Positions 13,994 through 24,919 of a DNA stretch of 64,000 nucleotides are shown one piece after another. Source of the DNA: Taxillus chinensis (taxonomy: Eukaryota; Streptophyta; Magnoliopsida; Santalales; Loranthaceae); NCBI GenBank assembly GCA_023512835.1, contig CM042088.1, forward strand, positions 12,268,078 to 12,332,077. The letters are read 5' to 3'. The translations under genes were made by a program, and so were the position numbers. The notes below the pieces were generated by a model. The model had not been told where the DNA came from and searched no databases. It saw only the letters and a program-made list of their open reading frames with translations. Numbering within the stretch: position 1 is the first letter of the stretch; each line of letters starts with the position of its first letter.

Positions 13994-16900
13994 TTGATTT
14001 GTCACGGTAGAATCTCTTCAACTCAAGTGTCTCTGTATTCTATCTGAAAGATAGCATATTAGTGAATTGCGTAATTGTACCTTGTATTGTTTGTTTGGGG
14101 TCAGAGCTTCCAAAGAGTACACAACTTCTTCCAGTCTCTTCCACACACACATCTTTTCTTCCTTCTCTTGATTATGAATTTGCAAACACATTTTGGACTA
14201 CAATGATTTTTTTTCTAGCTGTGGGTGGTGCCGTATTATGTTGGTTAGGATGGGCAGTTAGCGCTCAGATACTCCTTTCCTGTTTTTTTTTTGGTTCTTC
14301 TTGCATGGGCATTTTGGAATTCGCTGTGTATATTTTTAGTATCATGGGTGATTTCCTTATGAATACATGGTGCGTTCTTGTTTTTGCACTCTCTTAGGTA
14401 CTTCCCCTATACACTACATTTATTTTATAGCAGTTGTCTTGAAATGTTAAACAACAGTTCTTGCTGATGCAGGTTGTCACCCTTGTTGAGAAACTTGTTG
14501 AGTATGCTAAATTAGACTGCTACAGTGCAGAAGTAAAGAGGGAAATAGATGATCTACTTGTTTCCTCTAATGAAATCCCTAAAGCCCCTTGGGATGAAGG
14601 GGTCTGCAAAGTATGTGGCATAGATAAAGATGATGACAGTGTGTTACTGTGTGATACTTGTGATGCAGAGTATCATACTTATTGCTTGAATCCTCCCCTT
14701 GTGAGGATTCCAGAAGGGAATTGGTATTGTCCTTCCTGTGTGGCTGGAATTCGTTTAGTTCCGGATTCATCAGGAAATACTAACGTCAGTGGTAAATGCC
14801 TAGGAAAAAAATATCAGGCAGATGTTTTACGTGATTATCATGAGGAACTTACTAATCTAGCAGCTATAATGGAAGAAAAGGAGTACTGGGAATTCAGTGT
14901 TGATGAGGTTTGTTTCAACAATTTGTCCCGAATGAAAATTTCCTTTGCTTTAGAAGTCCCGATAATTTTAACCTCTGTTTACTTGAAGTCAAGGTTGTAA
15001 AAGAGGGTGATGGTCTTGAACGGTTAGGGCAACATCTAGTGTCTGGGCAGTAATAAGACGGTCTAGATGATAAAAAAGATAAGCTTTTTAAAATAAATAT
15101 AAATAAAACTGAATGATTTACAGTTTTATGATTTACAAGGCACAAATTCACTTGCAAACAATATAAAATATAACTATATTGTCATCAAAATAGAAACTAG
15201 AAACCAAATCAAGTAACAAAATTTATGAATCTTAATACATGTCGCACTAGTGATATGTTAAATATTTTATTTATATTGCAGTAAAAAAAAGGAAAAGAAA
15301 CTGTGTCTAGACCAACCAATTTCCTGGATCAAAAATCCATGACCATTGTTTTATTAATGTGAATTTTCTTTTATTTTTTCTTTTATTTTTGACAGCACTG
15401 TCATCTGGTTACAAGGTATTAGGTAGTGAAATCAGTTTTCCCAAAAGGATTTATAGTGTTTTGATATCCTCCTTCAGTTCCCTTATTGGTTTTCTTATAT
15501 GAGTAGCTCCACCTGAGTAGCATACAACCAGTAGGTTTTTTTTGTGGTTTTAGAATTGGAGTTGGGGGCACCTTAAATACCTCTTGAAACATGTCTGGTT
15601 GCTTTATTCGGGGAATGTTAATGGTGCATCTTAAGTGTCTTCAAATGTTAGTAAATAGCTTGGCGAGTTTGTCTCTGGTTCTTAATTTAGTTTTCAGTAA
15701 TTTTATCCTATATATTTACATATAATGTTCCCGTTTATTCTGGATGCAGAGATCCTTGTTGCTTAAGTTCCTGTGTGACGAGCTACTGAGCACTGCTCTT
15801 GTTCGTCAGCATCTTGAGCAGTGTGCAGAAATGGCAGCTGAATTGCAGCAGAAATTGCGTTCTATTTCTGCAGAATGGAAGAATCTAAAGTTTAGAGAGA
15901 ATTTTCTGGCTGCAAGGTCTGCAAAGCGTGGCTGTACTTTTCCTAACGCATTTGGAGAAGTTAAAACTGAAGAAGGATTAGCTAGTTCATTTGGAAATGA
16001 CAGCAATGGTTTGAACAACCATGTTAACACGTTTTCTGATAATTTTCATCAACCAGATGGGGGTCAGGGGGGTCTTGGTGATTTTGATTTGCCAACATTT
16101 CGGTCTATCAATATTTCAGAAAAGGATTCTACCTGTAACAGTGATCACTTGAGGCCTATTAATACTGATGGCCATCTTAAAGATGGCTATGCTGTTGTAG
16201 AGGATGATCAATTACCTGTCATATCTTCTGATATGGCATCTCAAGTTACTGATCAACCATGTGGGGTTAATGACTTAACTATTTTAGATCTTCCACATCA
16301 AGATACCAATGGCACGGGTAAAGAAATTTGTTTCCAGGCTGACACCCAAGAGTCTGGAGGGAAGAATTCTTCTCTGTCTATTTCAGACATGAAAATAATG
16401 TTTCTCCCTTCAGACACAAGGAATCCACCAATCGATATTAACTTTGTTGGGCATACGACTTTAAATACTGTGACAGAATCACAAGCTTACAGCATTGAGT
16501 TAAACTCTGTTAGAAATGACATATCACAGTTACATGATTCAACTACCGATATAGAATCACAGCTTTTGAAGCTGCCTGTGCGCAGAGAGTTCTTGGGCAG
16601 TGACTCTGCTGGTCGGTTGTACTGGGTTTCAGCCAAACCTGGTATGTATCCTTCCGTGATTGTGGATAGTACTGCTGCACAAAAGCAAAACCGAAAACCG
16701 AATGATTGCAAAAGTACACAAAGAAGTTCAATTTCAGGGACTTCCACTTTTCATTGCCTTAAAAATAGGTGGCCAGCTTCTCGTTTGTCTCAGACTACCG
16801 ATGGTTTTGTTGATTGCACCACTTGGGTTGCTTATGATTCTGATGCTGAAATCAGAGATCTTATTGAATGGCTGAAATGTGGTGAACCCAAAGACAGAGA

Positions 16901-18596
16901 GCTGAAAGAGGCCATTATGCATTGGCAAAAGCTGAGGTTTCGAGATTCACAGTACTGTGGAAATCAAGATTGTAGTGAGCCCCCGAATGCCTCTACAGAG
17001 TCTGTAAACATTGAAGATGCTGTATCATCTAGCTGTCTAGTGACAACAGCCTCTACTTTTCTGGAGAAAAGGTTTGGTCCTTTTATTGAGCATGAAAGTG
17101 CAGACATCTTAAAGAAGCGAGGTAAAAGACAGAAGTTAGCTCATGAGGCCAAACTGTACAGGTGTGAGTGCTTGGAACTCATCTGGCCTTCTAGACCTCA
17201 TTGCCTCTTCTGCCACAGAACCTTTACGAATGATGTGGAATTTGAGGGGCATGCTGATGGTAGGTGCACTTCAAGTCTGCCAGCTTCTGAAAAGAGGATG
17301 GAAAATAGTGATCTTTCAAGAGGGAAAGGGATAAATAAGTGTGAGGCCACGAGGGATGTGTGCGCTGATGAAATGAATATAGTTGAAGCATCAAGAAGAG
17401 ATTGTTCCGAGTTTAACTCGAGGCTGATTAGATTTCAGGTTGAGGGTCTGGTGTGCCCATTTAACTTTAAAGAGATCAGTTCCAAGTTCATGACTACAGA
17501 CTGTAACATGGAGTTGGTAAAGGGCATTGGTCTTATTGCTTCAGATGGAACCCCATCCTTTATCCAATGCAGTTCTCCATTTCTCCAAGACTCTACAATA
17601 ATGTTAATTTCTCCCGACAAGGATGTTGATAGTCCCGTTGGTGAATGTGAGATTGCAAAAAAGGTCGTCTTTTCACAAGTGAACAGGATCCGTGTGGATG
17701 CATGCCATGAGAATAAATTTGATGTTTCATCTAGATCTGCTACTAACGATGTCTGTAAAATTCCTACAACTGGCAGATCATTGCTGAGATGCTTGGAGCA
17801 AAATGACCCAAAATCCTCTCCGAGTTTCCTCTTATCAGGAATTGGAATTGGCAACTTCTGCATGGTGCCAGAGTCTTCCTTAAGGCCATTGTGTGGCAAA
17901 GTTTCACGGATCTTGAGACGGCTGAAGATCCATCTACTTGATATGGATGCTGCACTCCCTGATGAAGCTTTGAAACCATCCAGGGCACATGTGCGACAAA
18001 GATGGGCTTGGCGTGACTTCGTTAAATCTGCACAGACAATCTTTGAGGTTAGTCTCATTTCATTGGTGAGAACTTAAGTTAATTTATTGAAACAAATCTA
18101 GATTTTCATCCAAATTTACTTGCTTTTTCTGCTAAAGGTCTTACTATAATTTTGCTTGGGCTTTTATTTTCTGTCTATGCTGGTGAAATTAACTGCTTAT
18201 TTCTTTGGTTCCATAATTACTTGGTGATATGCTCTTTTGTTCGTCCAACTGTTTTTATAAGGCCTCCAAATGAAATCGCCAATTTTATTTCAGATGATTC
18301 AAGCCACAATTGTAATGGAGGACATGATTAAAGCAGAGTACTTAAAAAATGGGTGGTGGTATTGGTCATCACTATCCGCTGCTGCTAAGACTTCCACACT
18401 GTCTTCCCTGGCCCTACGTGTGCACTCACTTGACGCCGCAATCATCTATGATAAGCTTTCTCCCTACTCTGTTCCAGATCAATCCAATAATGTGATTGGC
18501 AAGCTTAATCAAGCACAACCTGGCGGTTTCAGTACACCCGAGAGATCTAAGCTTGGCAGGAGGCCTAGCAAGCGAAGGAAAGATTCAGAGGGATGA
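2..18596 (+). CDS. MBD9: MBD9-like methyl-CpG-binding domain protein, 3' nine exons (5' end outside window)
   Basis: Exons read from frame continuity and GT-AG sites: 2-646, 755-1843, 1963-2655, 10539-10844, 11669-12001, 13335-13433, 14473-14907, 15750-18047, 18294-18596 (TGA). All junctions are phase 0, giving about 2066 codons; Arabidopsis MBD9 is about 2.2 thousand residues, so only the N-terminus is missing. Residues below are window numbering. Around 80-125 lies an MBD ([10 protein letters not shown]...SMSEVAGYL). Around 222-290 lies an FYRN/FYRC-like block ([22 protein letters not shown]). Around 985-1035 a bromodomain-like segment spans exons 5-6 ([17 protein letters not shown]). Around 1093-1140 is a PHD finger ([19 protein letters not shown]...WYCPSC). 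Exon 8 has a WHIM-like motif ([16 protein letters not shown]) and a Cys2His2-like cluster ([17 protein letters not shown]); the C-terminus ([16 protein letters not shown]) resembles DDT-associated domains. Known for Arabidopsis MBD9: a nuclear chromatin reader linked to SWR1/H2A.Z, flowering time and active demethylation. No stop or frameshift is visible in the joined exons. The exon-4 acceptor at 10538 is the least certain. Confidence 0.9.
2859..2870. repeat. 12-bp target-site duplication, left side of the LINE
   Basis: TCTTAGAAATAT, identical to 5221-5232. It lies directly beside the poly(T)/poly(A) end of the LINE derivative. Length and position fit target-primed reverse transcription. Confidence 0.75.
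2871..5220 (-). mobile_element. ORF1-only LINE (non-LTR retrotransposon) derivative
   Basis: On the minus strand the element ends in CTTTACTTATAAAAAAA (rc of 2871-2887), a typical plant L1 3' end with a short A tail. Both sides carry TCTTAGAAATAT (2859-2870 and 5221-5232), a 12-bp target-site duplication, so the ends are well placed. Inside, read on the minus strand, is a decayed ORF1-like protein: an N-terminal part ([43 protein letters not shown]), a Cys-containing segment (AGICFKC), a long proline-rich linker, and a tail ([13 protein letters not shown], about 3060-3130) like the ends of plant LINE ORF1 proteins. No endonuclease or reverse transcriptase is present. Several frameshifts interrupt the frame. 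Confidence 0.7.
3538..4950 (-). pseudogene. LINE ORF1-like (DUF4283-type) pseudogene with proline-rich linker
   Basis: Minus-strand frames spread over 4950-4621, 4514-3621 and 4053-3538 can be read as one decayed nucleic-acid-binding ORF1. The first part has the pattern of plant DUF4283 proteins (aromatic-rich, a [12 protein letters not shown] basic/Gly turn, then HFCVELDI and MWIG in the next frame). A Cys-poor knuckle region follows, then about 200 residues rich in Pro, Ser and Thr. On the plus strand this is the G-rich tract at 3820-4200. The assignment rests on pattern and on its position inside a LINE with target duplications; I could not run a profile search. It would act as an RNA chaperone for the element if intact, which it is not. 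Confidence 0.5.
5221..5232. repeat. 12-bp target-site duplication, right side of the LINE
   Basis: TCTTAGAAATAT, the second copy of 2859-2870. It marks the 5' boundary of the minus-strand element. Confidence 0.75.
5850..6410 (+). pseudogene. Chromovirus gag remnant
   Basis: Split over frames, it reads WVLKV.KYF, then [17 protein letters not shown] and [16 protein letters not shown], the alpha-helical retrotransposon Gag core (PF03732 type: HL.G.A..W...W..LV..F...YG). It is followed by a Ser/Pro/Gln-rich linker (about 6200-6400). Stops interrupt it and the upstream part is lost. Confidence 0.65.
6412..6846 (+). pseudogene. Retropepsin-like protease remnant of the chromovirus
   Basis: The frame starting [18 protein letters not shown] contains [18 protein letters not shown], the clan AA aspartic protease motif of plant chromoviruses (usually V-D-T-G-S-T-H-N-F-I), then VTCNQV and [23 protein letters not shown]. 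The Gly after the catalytic Asp-Thr is replaced by Val. A stop before the RT separates it from the following domain. Confidence 0.75.
6870..7740 (+). pseudogene. Reverse transcriptase/RNase H remnant of the chromovirus
   Basis: Visible RT motifs: MCVNYR.LNQLT (6872-6905), a block with [13 protein letters not shown], then [10 protein letters not shown] and [17 protein letters not shown] (7060-7120). The catalytic F-x-D-D box reads FFYDILVCS near 7150, with one Asp replaced by Tyr. RNase H follows: [20 protein letters not shown], then [26 protein letters not shown] (about 7590-7680). At least four stops or frameshifts make it inactive. Confidence 0.8.
8130..8930 (+). pseudogene. Integrase remnant of the chromovirus
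   Basis: An HHCC zinc-binding module is legible (HDGFLKTLK...[10 protein letters not shown]...C..C near 8160-8280). It is followed by a rve-type core ([55 protein letters not shown]). In-frame stops occur in the core, among them one within the DG-x-TE box. It lies between RNase H and the chromodomain as expected. Confidence 0.75.
9241..9400 (+). pseudogene. Integrase C-terminal chromodomain remnant
   Basis: The frame reads [28 protein letters not shown] and FPLFGLEDE. This is the plant chromovirus chromodomain pattern (V.IQW..... EA.WE....L...FP.F.LED), thought to direct integration to heterochromatin. It is the main reason for the chromovirus call. Confidence 0.75.
9488..9670 (+). repeat. 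Probable short 3' LTR of the chromovirus
   Basis: The segment starts TGTTAATGCATG and ends ATATCACA, with an internal TATA-like GTTATATATAACC (about 9549) and AT-rich 3' half. Short LTRs fit the Reina-like group. No second copy was found on the 5' side, and no clear polypurine tract touches the start, so boundaries are tentative. Confidence 0.45.
9671..10538 (+). other. Residual intron-3 sequence, no feature seen
   Basis: AT-rich sequence between the chromovirus 3' end and MBD9 exon 4. No ORF, RNA gene or repeat was recognised. Confidence 0.6.
13434..13500 (+). repeat. (CT)n(CA)n compound microsatellite at the intron 6 donor
   Basis: Directly after exon 6 of MBD9 the intron runs GT then about ten CT units and about fifteen CA units. 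The repeat begins within the donor site itself. Confidence 0.95.
13941..13991 (+). repeat. (TA)n microsatellite in MBD9 intron 6
   Basis: About 25 uninterrupted TA units in the middle of intron 6 (13434-14472). Confidence 0.95.
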
Positions 18597-19928
18597 TACT
18601 TTGGGCTTTTTGCGGCGTTAAGTGTTCTGTGAAAAGTTAACCTAGATGACTTTTTTTCCGGCCATTTTGTACAGTGACCAAGGCTGACATGCTATTGCTT
18701 GGGTGATGTATTGGCTTGGCAGAGTCTATGGTAATGTTGGACCCGGTTTTGTTCTGATATCTGCTGCTGCTTCTATGCACAGAAACGGTGATGCAATACG
18801 TCTATTATTGTCTTGAAGGGCATCATCCATACTCATACCGAGGAAGTTAATGTAAAAAAATAATTTAGTAAGGGTAGGGGGAGATGGTAAAAATGAGATT
18901 CAGCGGTTGTAGGCAATATTTATTCTTTATTAATTTGTCCTTACCTTAACACTTTGGGCATTGAAGGTTTTCAGCGGCGTCACTGCACAGTGAGGTATGA
19001 AGCTCGGCTCAACGTCATATTATTGTCCTTCCGCATGCATGCACATGCTCATGCTTGTGGACCAAAATCTTACGCCGACAATCCTTTTGGAGTTGGGAGC
19101 ATTAATCATTCTCAAGCCATTTGGCTTGTGGTGCACTGGTGCTCTCTACCACTTCAAAAGTAAAAATTAACTAATAAATTTTGGAACAGTGAGAACGATT
19201 GCACAAACGGAGCTGTTTTCGATGGCTGGTTCACGCTACAAAATTAGTTTTGACGCTGTGGAATATATAGACAATATAGCCACCAGCATATATCTGTTAA
19301 GAGTGACGGATGTTGGAACGAAGTACTAAAAATTGAAACGGTGTGATCTGGAGTGTTTTTACAGGTTCTTTTACAGTTCAAAGCATTATACTTTTGGCAC
19401 ATTGAAAGTTTCCCGTTCAGTGCAACGGTAACGTATTGCTCCATTTTAGTCATTAATGTAGCCTACCATTGGGATCTTTAAGAAACTACTAGGTTATTGT
19501 ATGTTAGCCATTTTAGACATTACAACAACTCGATACTCCTATGGACAAAGTATACCTGCACGATTAGTTGCTTGATGCTCTCAACTGGCCAAAGTCCTTG
19601 GTTGAACTCTTATGGTCTAAAAGAAGGATGATTTGAGGTCTTGGACGATAATTAAGATTGGATTTTTAAATTCATATTTGATCTGATGGAGTCCATGAAC
19701 ACAAAAAAATAAATAAATTGAAAAACTTGATTGTCTTAGCAATAAACAAGGGGAAGGAACTTATAAGTGGACAATGAACTCAAGGGGTCAAATGAGGATT
19801 GTATAGATCGTAGCCAGAGGTAGAATTTTCCATTAATGGTGAAAATGAGCCCAATCTTTCTTGAAATCATGGTGGGCTTAGAAGGTGATGGTTGATTGTA
19901 GTGTGGGTCCTATGTAGTGGAGTGTCAG
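18597..19928 (+). other. MBD9 3' UTR and downstream sequence without genes
   Basis: The first few hundred bases after the stop must contain the 3' UTR; AT-rich stretches at 18850-18940 could hold the poly(A) site, but no strong single signal decides it. Further on I see only short spurious frames. Confidence 0.55.
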
Positions 19929-20559
19929 TGTCATGCCCTCGAATTCGAAGAGACTCGAAATCATGAATGCAATTTTTTCTTGTATGCACTTGAAAGATCA
20001 AAGAGCTAGTGACAAATACCAATAAAAACTATTGTCATGCCCTCAACCCCAAGAGACTAGAAAGCAGGCACATAACTATTCCCTACCCGCACTCGAGGGC
20101 AAGGGATTGGTGACTAGCACCGAAAGGGGCACACCGCGGGTTGCGTAAATGCACATGTACAATCATACAATAAGGGTACTCCTGTACACTCCGAAAACCA
20201 TGTAACTGAATGAAATATCAAATAAAATATCATCATGGTGTAACATACATATCTCATGATAACCAGTACAACAGTCACAAACCCATATTCGGGAAGAAAA
20301 TACAGTAATAATACAAAACAAGCAAAATGGACATAGTTCCATACATCAACAAGGTCTGGTCTGCTCAATTTGCTCGACTGCAAACCCTAAGCTTACCTCT
20401 TACCTGAACCTGAAAGTTAAGACAATAATATAGGGTGAACACAAATGCTCAGTTATTTGTGTGTTTGGGCAAGGACTCTTGTCTAGACGGTTAGCGGGAG
20501 TTCGAGAGCGCAACGCCTCGATGGAGATTCTGGGGCAGTGCCTCGAAAGCCAAATTATT

Positions 20560-20925
20560 TTGGAGAAGCTAAGAAGGATTTTCGTGTGAAGACCTGGTCG
20601 ATGCAGCCTTGGTCAATGTGGGATTGGTTGACGTGGTTGACCTAGCATGGTGAGTGGTCCATGCTGACCAGAGAAGAGTCCAGAGAGTTTGGTCGATGTG
20701 AGATGAATTTCGATGTGTGGTTAACGTATAGTCGACGTGGTCGAGTTCGACTAGAACAGTTTCCCGAGAGCTTTCCCATGTATGTTGGTCGACATGGAAG
20801 ATGGTCGACCTATGATTGACATGAAGTCGACCCAGTTGTAGATCGACCTTGTTTGATGTGTAAATTGGTTGATGTGAGAATAGTTGGTTGATGTGGTCAA
20901 TCCCGAGTGTTTTTGGTCGACGTCG
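20560..20925 (+). repeat. Degenerate short repeats around TGGTCGACGTGG
   Basis: Variants of (T)GGT(C/T)GA(C/T)(G/A)TGG recur more than twelve times at irregular spacing. They sit in the part of the LTR-like repeat before the GA microsatellite. No coding content. Confidence 0.65.
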
Positions 20926-21564
20926 GCCCTGCGATAGCGTATTTTCAATATGTCTTGTTGTTTTGCGATTTAAGGGTTTTGGGTATTGTTTTGAAACTAT
21001 CGAGAGAGAGAGAGAGAGAGAGAAATCATCATCAGTTCAAGCGTGTCGTTGCGTTCTTAAGGGTGGAAGACGCAAATCGGAGTGGAGCAAGTTTCAAGGA
21101 AGATCCTTCAAGTCGAAACCCAAACACAATCGAGTTTGAGGTAGGGATTTTGTACCTCTTTTGAACCTATTCTAGGGGTAGTTCTTGAGGTAGATGATAT
21201 ATGTATGTAAATACGTAAATTCACATAGGTGTGATATCCTATATGAATGTTGGCCTTCGTTGGCATGCTATGCTTGAGGATGTTGATGAGTTCGGGGTTA
21301 GTGGGGATTATGAGTTCGTCACTTGGTAGTGGATTAGGGAGACCATTGGGATGTCCATTTGCTATTCGTCTCGTGGTTGCATTCGTTCGTGATAGTCCCG
21401 CGGTAGAGCCTCGTGGGAAACCTTGGAAACTATATGAGAGTTGTGTTAAGAACGTATTATGTGAATATGACCTAATTATGGCTTGTATGATGGATGTTGA
21501 ATACATGTGTTTATTTAATGTATTGTAAATAAGTATTATTGTGTTGTGCTTGAAAGTGTGTTAA

Positions 21565-21725
21565 ATGGAACTGTGGTAGCTAGTGTGGCTGTGGTTGTGG
21601 TAGCCATTGTGGCTGTGGTTATGGTAGCATGTGTATCTATGGTTGTGGTAGCTTGTGTGGCTGTGATTTTGGTAGCCTGTGTGGCTGTGGCTATGGTGGT
21701 GATCGCTTGTGTAGCTTGCTTATGA
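21565..21725 (+). repeat. Tandem GTGGCTGTGGTTGTGGTAGC minisatellite
   Basis: About seven imperfect units of 20-24 bp built on GTGGCTGTGG(T)TATGGTAGC. The solo LTR at 49242 has a different tandem repeat (GTGGCCGTGATGCATG...) in the same relative place, so this position of the LTR tends to hold minisatellites. Confidence 0.8.
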
Positions 21726-22161
21726 GTTGCCTTAATTATAAATGCTGATTATAACCTGTTTATATATTATTGCCATGACACTACACATGCACACTCATCA
21801 TGTAGATACTAGGAGCATGGGATGGGTTGGGAAGATTTGATCCCTACTGAGCCGTAGTTGCTCACTCCTCCTGTAGTGATTTGGTTTCTTTTCAGGAACC
21901 TATAAGCATTAGGTGAAGACCGAGTTTATTGTTGGTTGCTTTTCATATTATGTTATTTTCAGGAAACTAATGTAAACTAGTGGGGAAATGAGGTAAAAGA
22001 TATTTTATTATAATAAAGACAGGTGGTTTAGCTTGTGAACTTTTGTTGTGGTTGTTTGTGATGTTTCTATATGGTATTGTTTAACTCAACCCTTTATCCA
22101 CCGAGTGGGTAAAGGGGAGTCACGAACTGGTTTCCTCAGGTTGGAAATCCGGGGCGTGATA

Positions 22162-22690
22162 GGTGACCTACAACACAATACCCATGTATATATGTGCCAG
22201 TGAATGTATAACCACACAATCAATGTACAAAGTGTCCTATGCAACACCAATGAAAGCATAAACACACAAGGTCCACACATTGAAGTCACATAAGCAGTTC
22301 ATAACTCAGTTGATCAACACAGGCCAAGGCTTTTACAGCTTGCCCACCACAGTGGGAATATGTCATGAAAAGCTAGCCACCAGTGGAACCTTCCGTTGTC
22401 AACTAGCCATGTAGGAGACCTCGGCTCCTAGCTAGCCCTATATGCGACCTCGATTGACCAGCCAATCAAATAATTGGAAAAAATCTTTAATTAGTTGTCA
22501 AAATCTTTGATTAGTTTTCATATAATTGTAATTATATAGTTTCCTAGATAGGTTTCTTTTCTAATCTAGGTCTCCTAAATTGTGTATATATGTGTGTATG
22601 TAATCCCTCATCACACAAGAATAATAAGAGCCAAAACCTTAACCTTTAGAGGAGCTCCTCGTCTCCGTCTTGCTGTCACTTGACCCTTTT
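22162..22690 (+). other. AT-rich LTR-like segment, unassigned
   Basis: Includes TGTGTATATATGTG, then a stretch ending AAGAATAATAAGAGCC (22560-22635), the look of the R/poly(A) part of a short copia-type LTR. No second copy, coding part or target duplication was found, so I do not name a family. Confidence 0.3.
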
Positions 22691-22739
22691 AATGGTTGAC
22701 TTATCCTTTGCCTATGTCAAAGAGGACTTCCCGTAGCCT

Positions 22740-23235
22740 CTGTCATCGCTTACCATCGTTGTTGTCATCGTCTCTGCTGCCGCCTCCAACCCTGCCATTG
22801 CCGACACTACTGATCGCCACCATTACCATCAATAGCCACCATAGTCCTTCTCGTAACTGCAACTATGTCACCTCACCCTGTGGGTTATGTCTCAACTAGT
22901 GCTGCCAAGCATACAACCATTGCCACTGCCGCCGCCCCTAACCATCGCTGTCGCCATCGCTGCTGGTGCCATCGCCTTGTGTTGAAGGAACGCGTCGTGT
23001 GTTCTAGATCGAATTGATTTCTCGATCCCTAATGGTGTCGTGTGATCCTTTTTGTTGGTGATTTCGTTGCCACTTTCTGCCATTGCCGTCGCCGCCATTG
23101 TTGTTGTCACCATCGCCGTCGCCGTCGCCGCCATTATCGCCATTACCGTCACCACTGTCTTTGTTGCCGCCATTGCCACCGTCGCCTTCGTTGTCGCCGC
23201 CGCAACTGTCTCTGTCTCCATCTCAGCTATCTGAT
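22740..23235. repeat. Imperfect GCC/ACC/GTT trinucleotide repeats
   Basis: Long run of (GCC)(ATT)(GTC)-type triplets. All six frames stay open here and give Ala/Val/Thr-, Pro/Ser- or His/Arg-only peptides, the sign of triplet repeats and not of a gene. Confidence 0.8.
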
Positions 23236-23339
23236 TGCTTCGGGTGTCACACTGCCATTTGGTTTTTTGACACACGAGAACTGTAGTGCAGTTGTGTGCA
23301 CGTGGTATTTATGGTGACGTGGAAGTTTGGTGGCTAGAA

Positions 23340-24616
23340 TTATAATTGTTGAGTTAGGGCCCTTGGTTGCCCCTGTCCTTGGAATGAGGCTCCTGATCCT
23401 TCCTGAGTTGCTGACTTTGGTTGCTCTACGTAAGGTGCTCTTGGTTGAAACGGATTTGGTGTCATCGGGTATGGAAATGGAACCCCTCCCTGTGGCAAGT
23501 ATGGCATGAATTGGGGAGGTGGTGCAGGTGAAGCATAGGCAGCTACAGGTGACCCTCTATAATACCCTGGTGCTTGGTAGAATGTTGGTTGTATCGGCGG
23601 GTGCGATGGGTATACCAGGTTGGTTTCATTTTCCTTCTTTTTTGCTGGTGGTTGAAACCGTTTTGATGCCTCAGCTGCATCACCCTTTAGCTTTCCTCCT
23701 TTAATTCCACTTTCTACACGTTCACCAGATGCAACCAAGTTTTCAAAGCTGTTGGAGACGTTACCTATCAACTTCTCGTAGTATACGCCTTTTAGTGTGT
23801 TGATAAAAAGAGTGATGAGTTCTCTTTCGGTAAGAGGAGGTTGGACCTCCACAGCGGCCTCTCTCCATCTTCGTGCATAATCTTTGAAGTTCTCCTTGGA
23901 TCCCTTTTCCATGGACTGCAGGGTTAGTCGATCCAGCGCCAGCTCGGTGACATGTTTGTATTGTGCCAGGAAAGAGGTAGCCAAATCCTTCCATGTCTTA
24001 ATGCGGTTTCCATTTAGTTGAAAGTACCAGTGAAGGGATGCCCCGGTTAGGCTCTCCTAGAAACAATGCATGAGGAGCTTGTCTTCACTAGCATAAGTAG
24101 CCATCTTTTGGCAGTACATGCCAAATGTGTCTTTGGACATCGGGTCCCGTTGAACTTTTCAAACTCTGGCATTTTGAATTTTGGTGGCAGCACCACTCCA
24201 GGGACTAAGCATAAGTCTTGTGGGCTAGTCATGCCATAGCTGTCCGTGCCTTCTACGGCTTTCAATCTTTCCTCGAGTCGGTGTAGAGCAGAAGACTCAA
24301 CATTTTCCTGAGGAGCTGGGGAACCCAACGCTTCCATTACATTTCCCGGTGCAGGCATAGTGAAATGAGTTTGATTTGGGGTTGGAGGTTGTGCCATAGT
24401 AGGATGGTATGTGGGCACCTGGCTTGGAGCCAGGTTGGGTGACTGAACGGCCTCCTGTCCCTGCTCTTGATGGTGATTGGTAGTTCCCCCTGTCGGAAGT
24501 CTTCCTCTTTCTTCAGTCAATTTTGTGAGCATTTCCATTATTGCAGACATTTGCCCCTGTAGGGTTTGTTGTGACTGTTCCAACCCCATGAGTCTGTTCT
24601 CTGTTTCTTCTGCCAT
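23340..24616 (-). pseudogene. Tat/Ogre gag, minus-strand copy (one frameshift region)
   Basis: The N-terminal frame 24616-24047 begins MAEETENRLMGLEQSQQTL, a coiled-coil-prone Gln-rich start, and carries PPKFKMPEFEKFNGTRCPKTHL. After a shift near 24050 the frame 23984-23340 gives FLAQYKHVTELALDRLTLQ, ENFKDYARRWREAAVEVQPPL, a PF03732-type Gag core, then a Pro-rich tail ending GASFQGQGQPRA. The copy at 28916-30250 is about 90 percent similar by eye. It would form the capsid-like particle. The GHDIENC zinc-knuckle segment seen in the other copy is missing here. Confidence 0.85.
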
Positions 24617-24919
24617 TGGCTGCGGTTGAGGTATTTGATTGTGCCGGGATCTGAGATTCTAAGAGTACGCAATCCTGGAGGGAGGCGGCTACCCACCTGG
24701 GTACAAGGGAATTTTTATTTGATTTTTCATTTGATATGCATGTATGCATGAATGTCTATGCAAAGGGTTAAAGAAACAAACAACTTTATTGCAAACAAAA
24801 CACACAATACAAACACTCAATACAAACATACAATGCTGAAATGCCATGTAAAATGAAAGCTATCACTACATGATCTTAAGGCATTCTTCCAGTCATCTCC
24901 TAAGGAGCACGGCGCCTCT

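Larger units (their letters stand above)
19929..22161 (+). repeat. Degenerate LTR-like repeat related to the solo LTR at 49242-51202
   Basis: The right end (GTCACGAACTGG...GGAAATCCGGGGCGTGA, 22120-22160), the block at 21755-21860 (ATTGCCATGACACTACAC, GAGCATGG, GCTCACTCCTCC) and the block at 21200-21280 (ATAGGTGTGATATCCTATATG) all match the solo LTR at 49242 in the same order. A GA microsatellite (21001-21022) matches the GA-rich stretch at 49880-49920. The left end is different: TGTCATGCCCTC occurs twice (19929 and 20033), 104 bp apart. No target duplication was found, so this is an older or rearranged copy. Confidence 0.6.

Noticed and set aside
13766..14005. Minus-strand ORF with Tyr-Ile repeats
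   Set aside because: It is the translation of the TA microsatellite.
23042..23317. His/Arg/Cys-rich and Ala/Val-rich open frames
   Set aside because: All frames are open because of triplet repeats; no domain and no codon preference.
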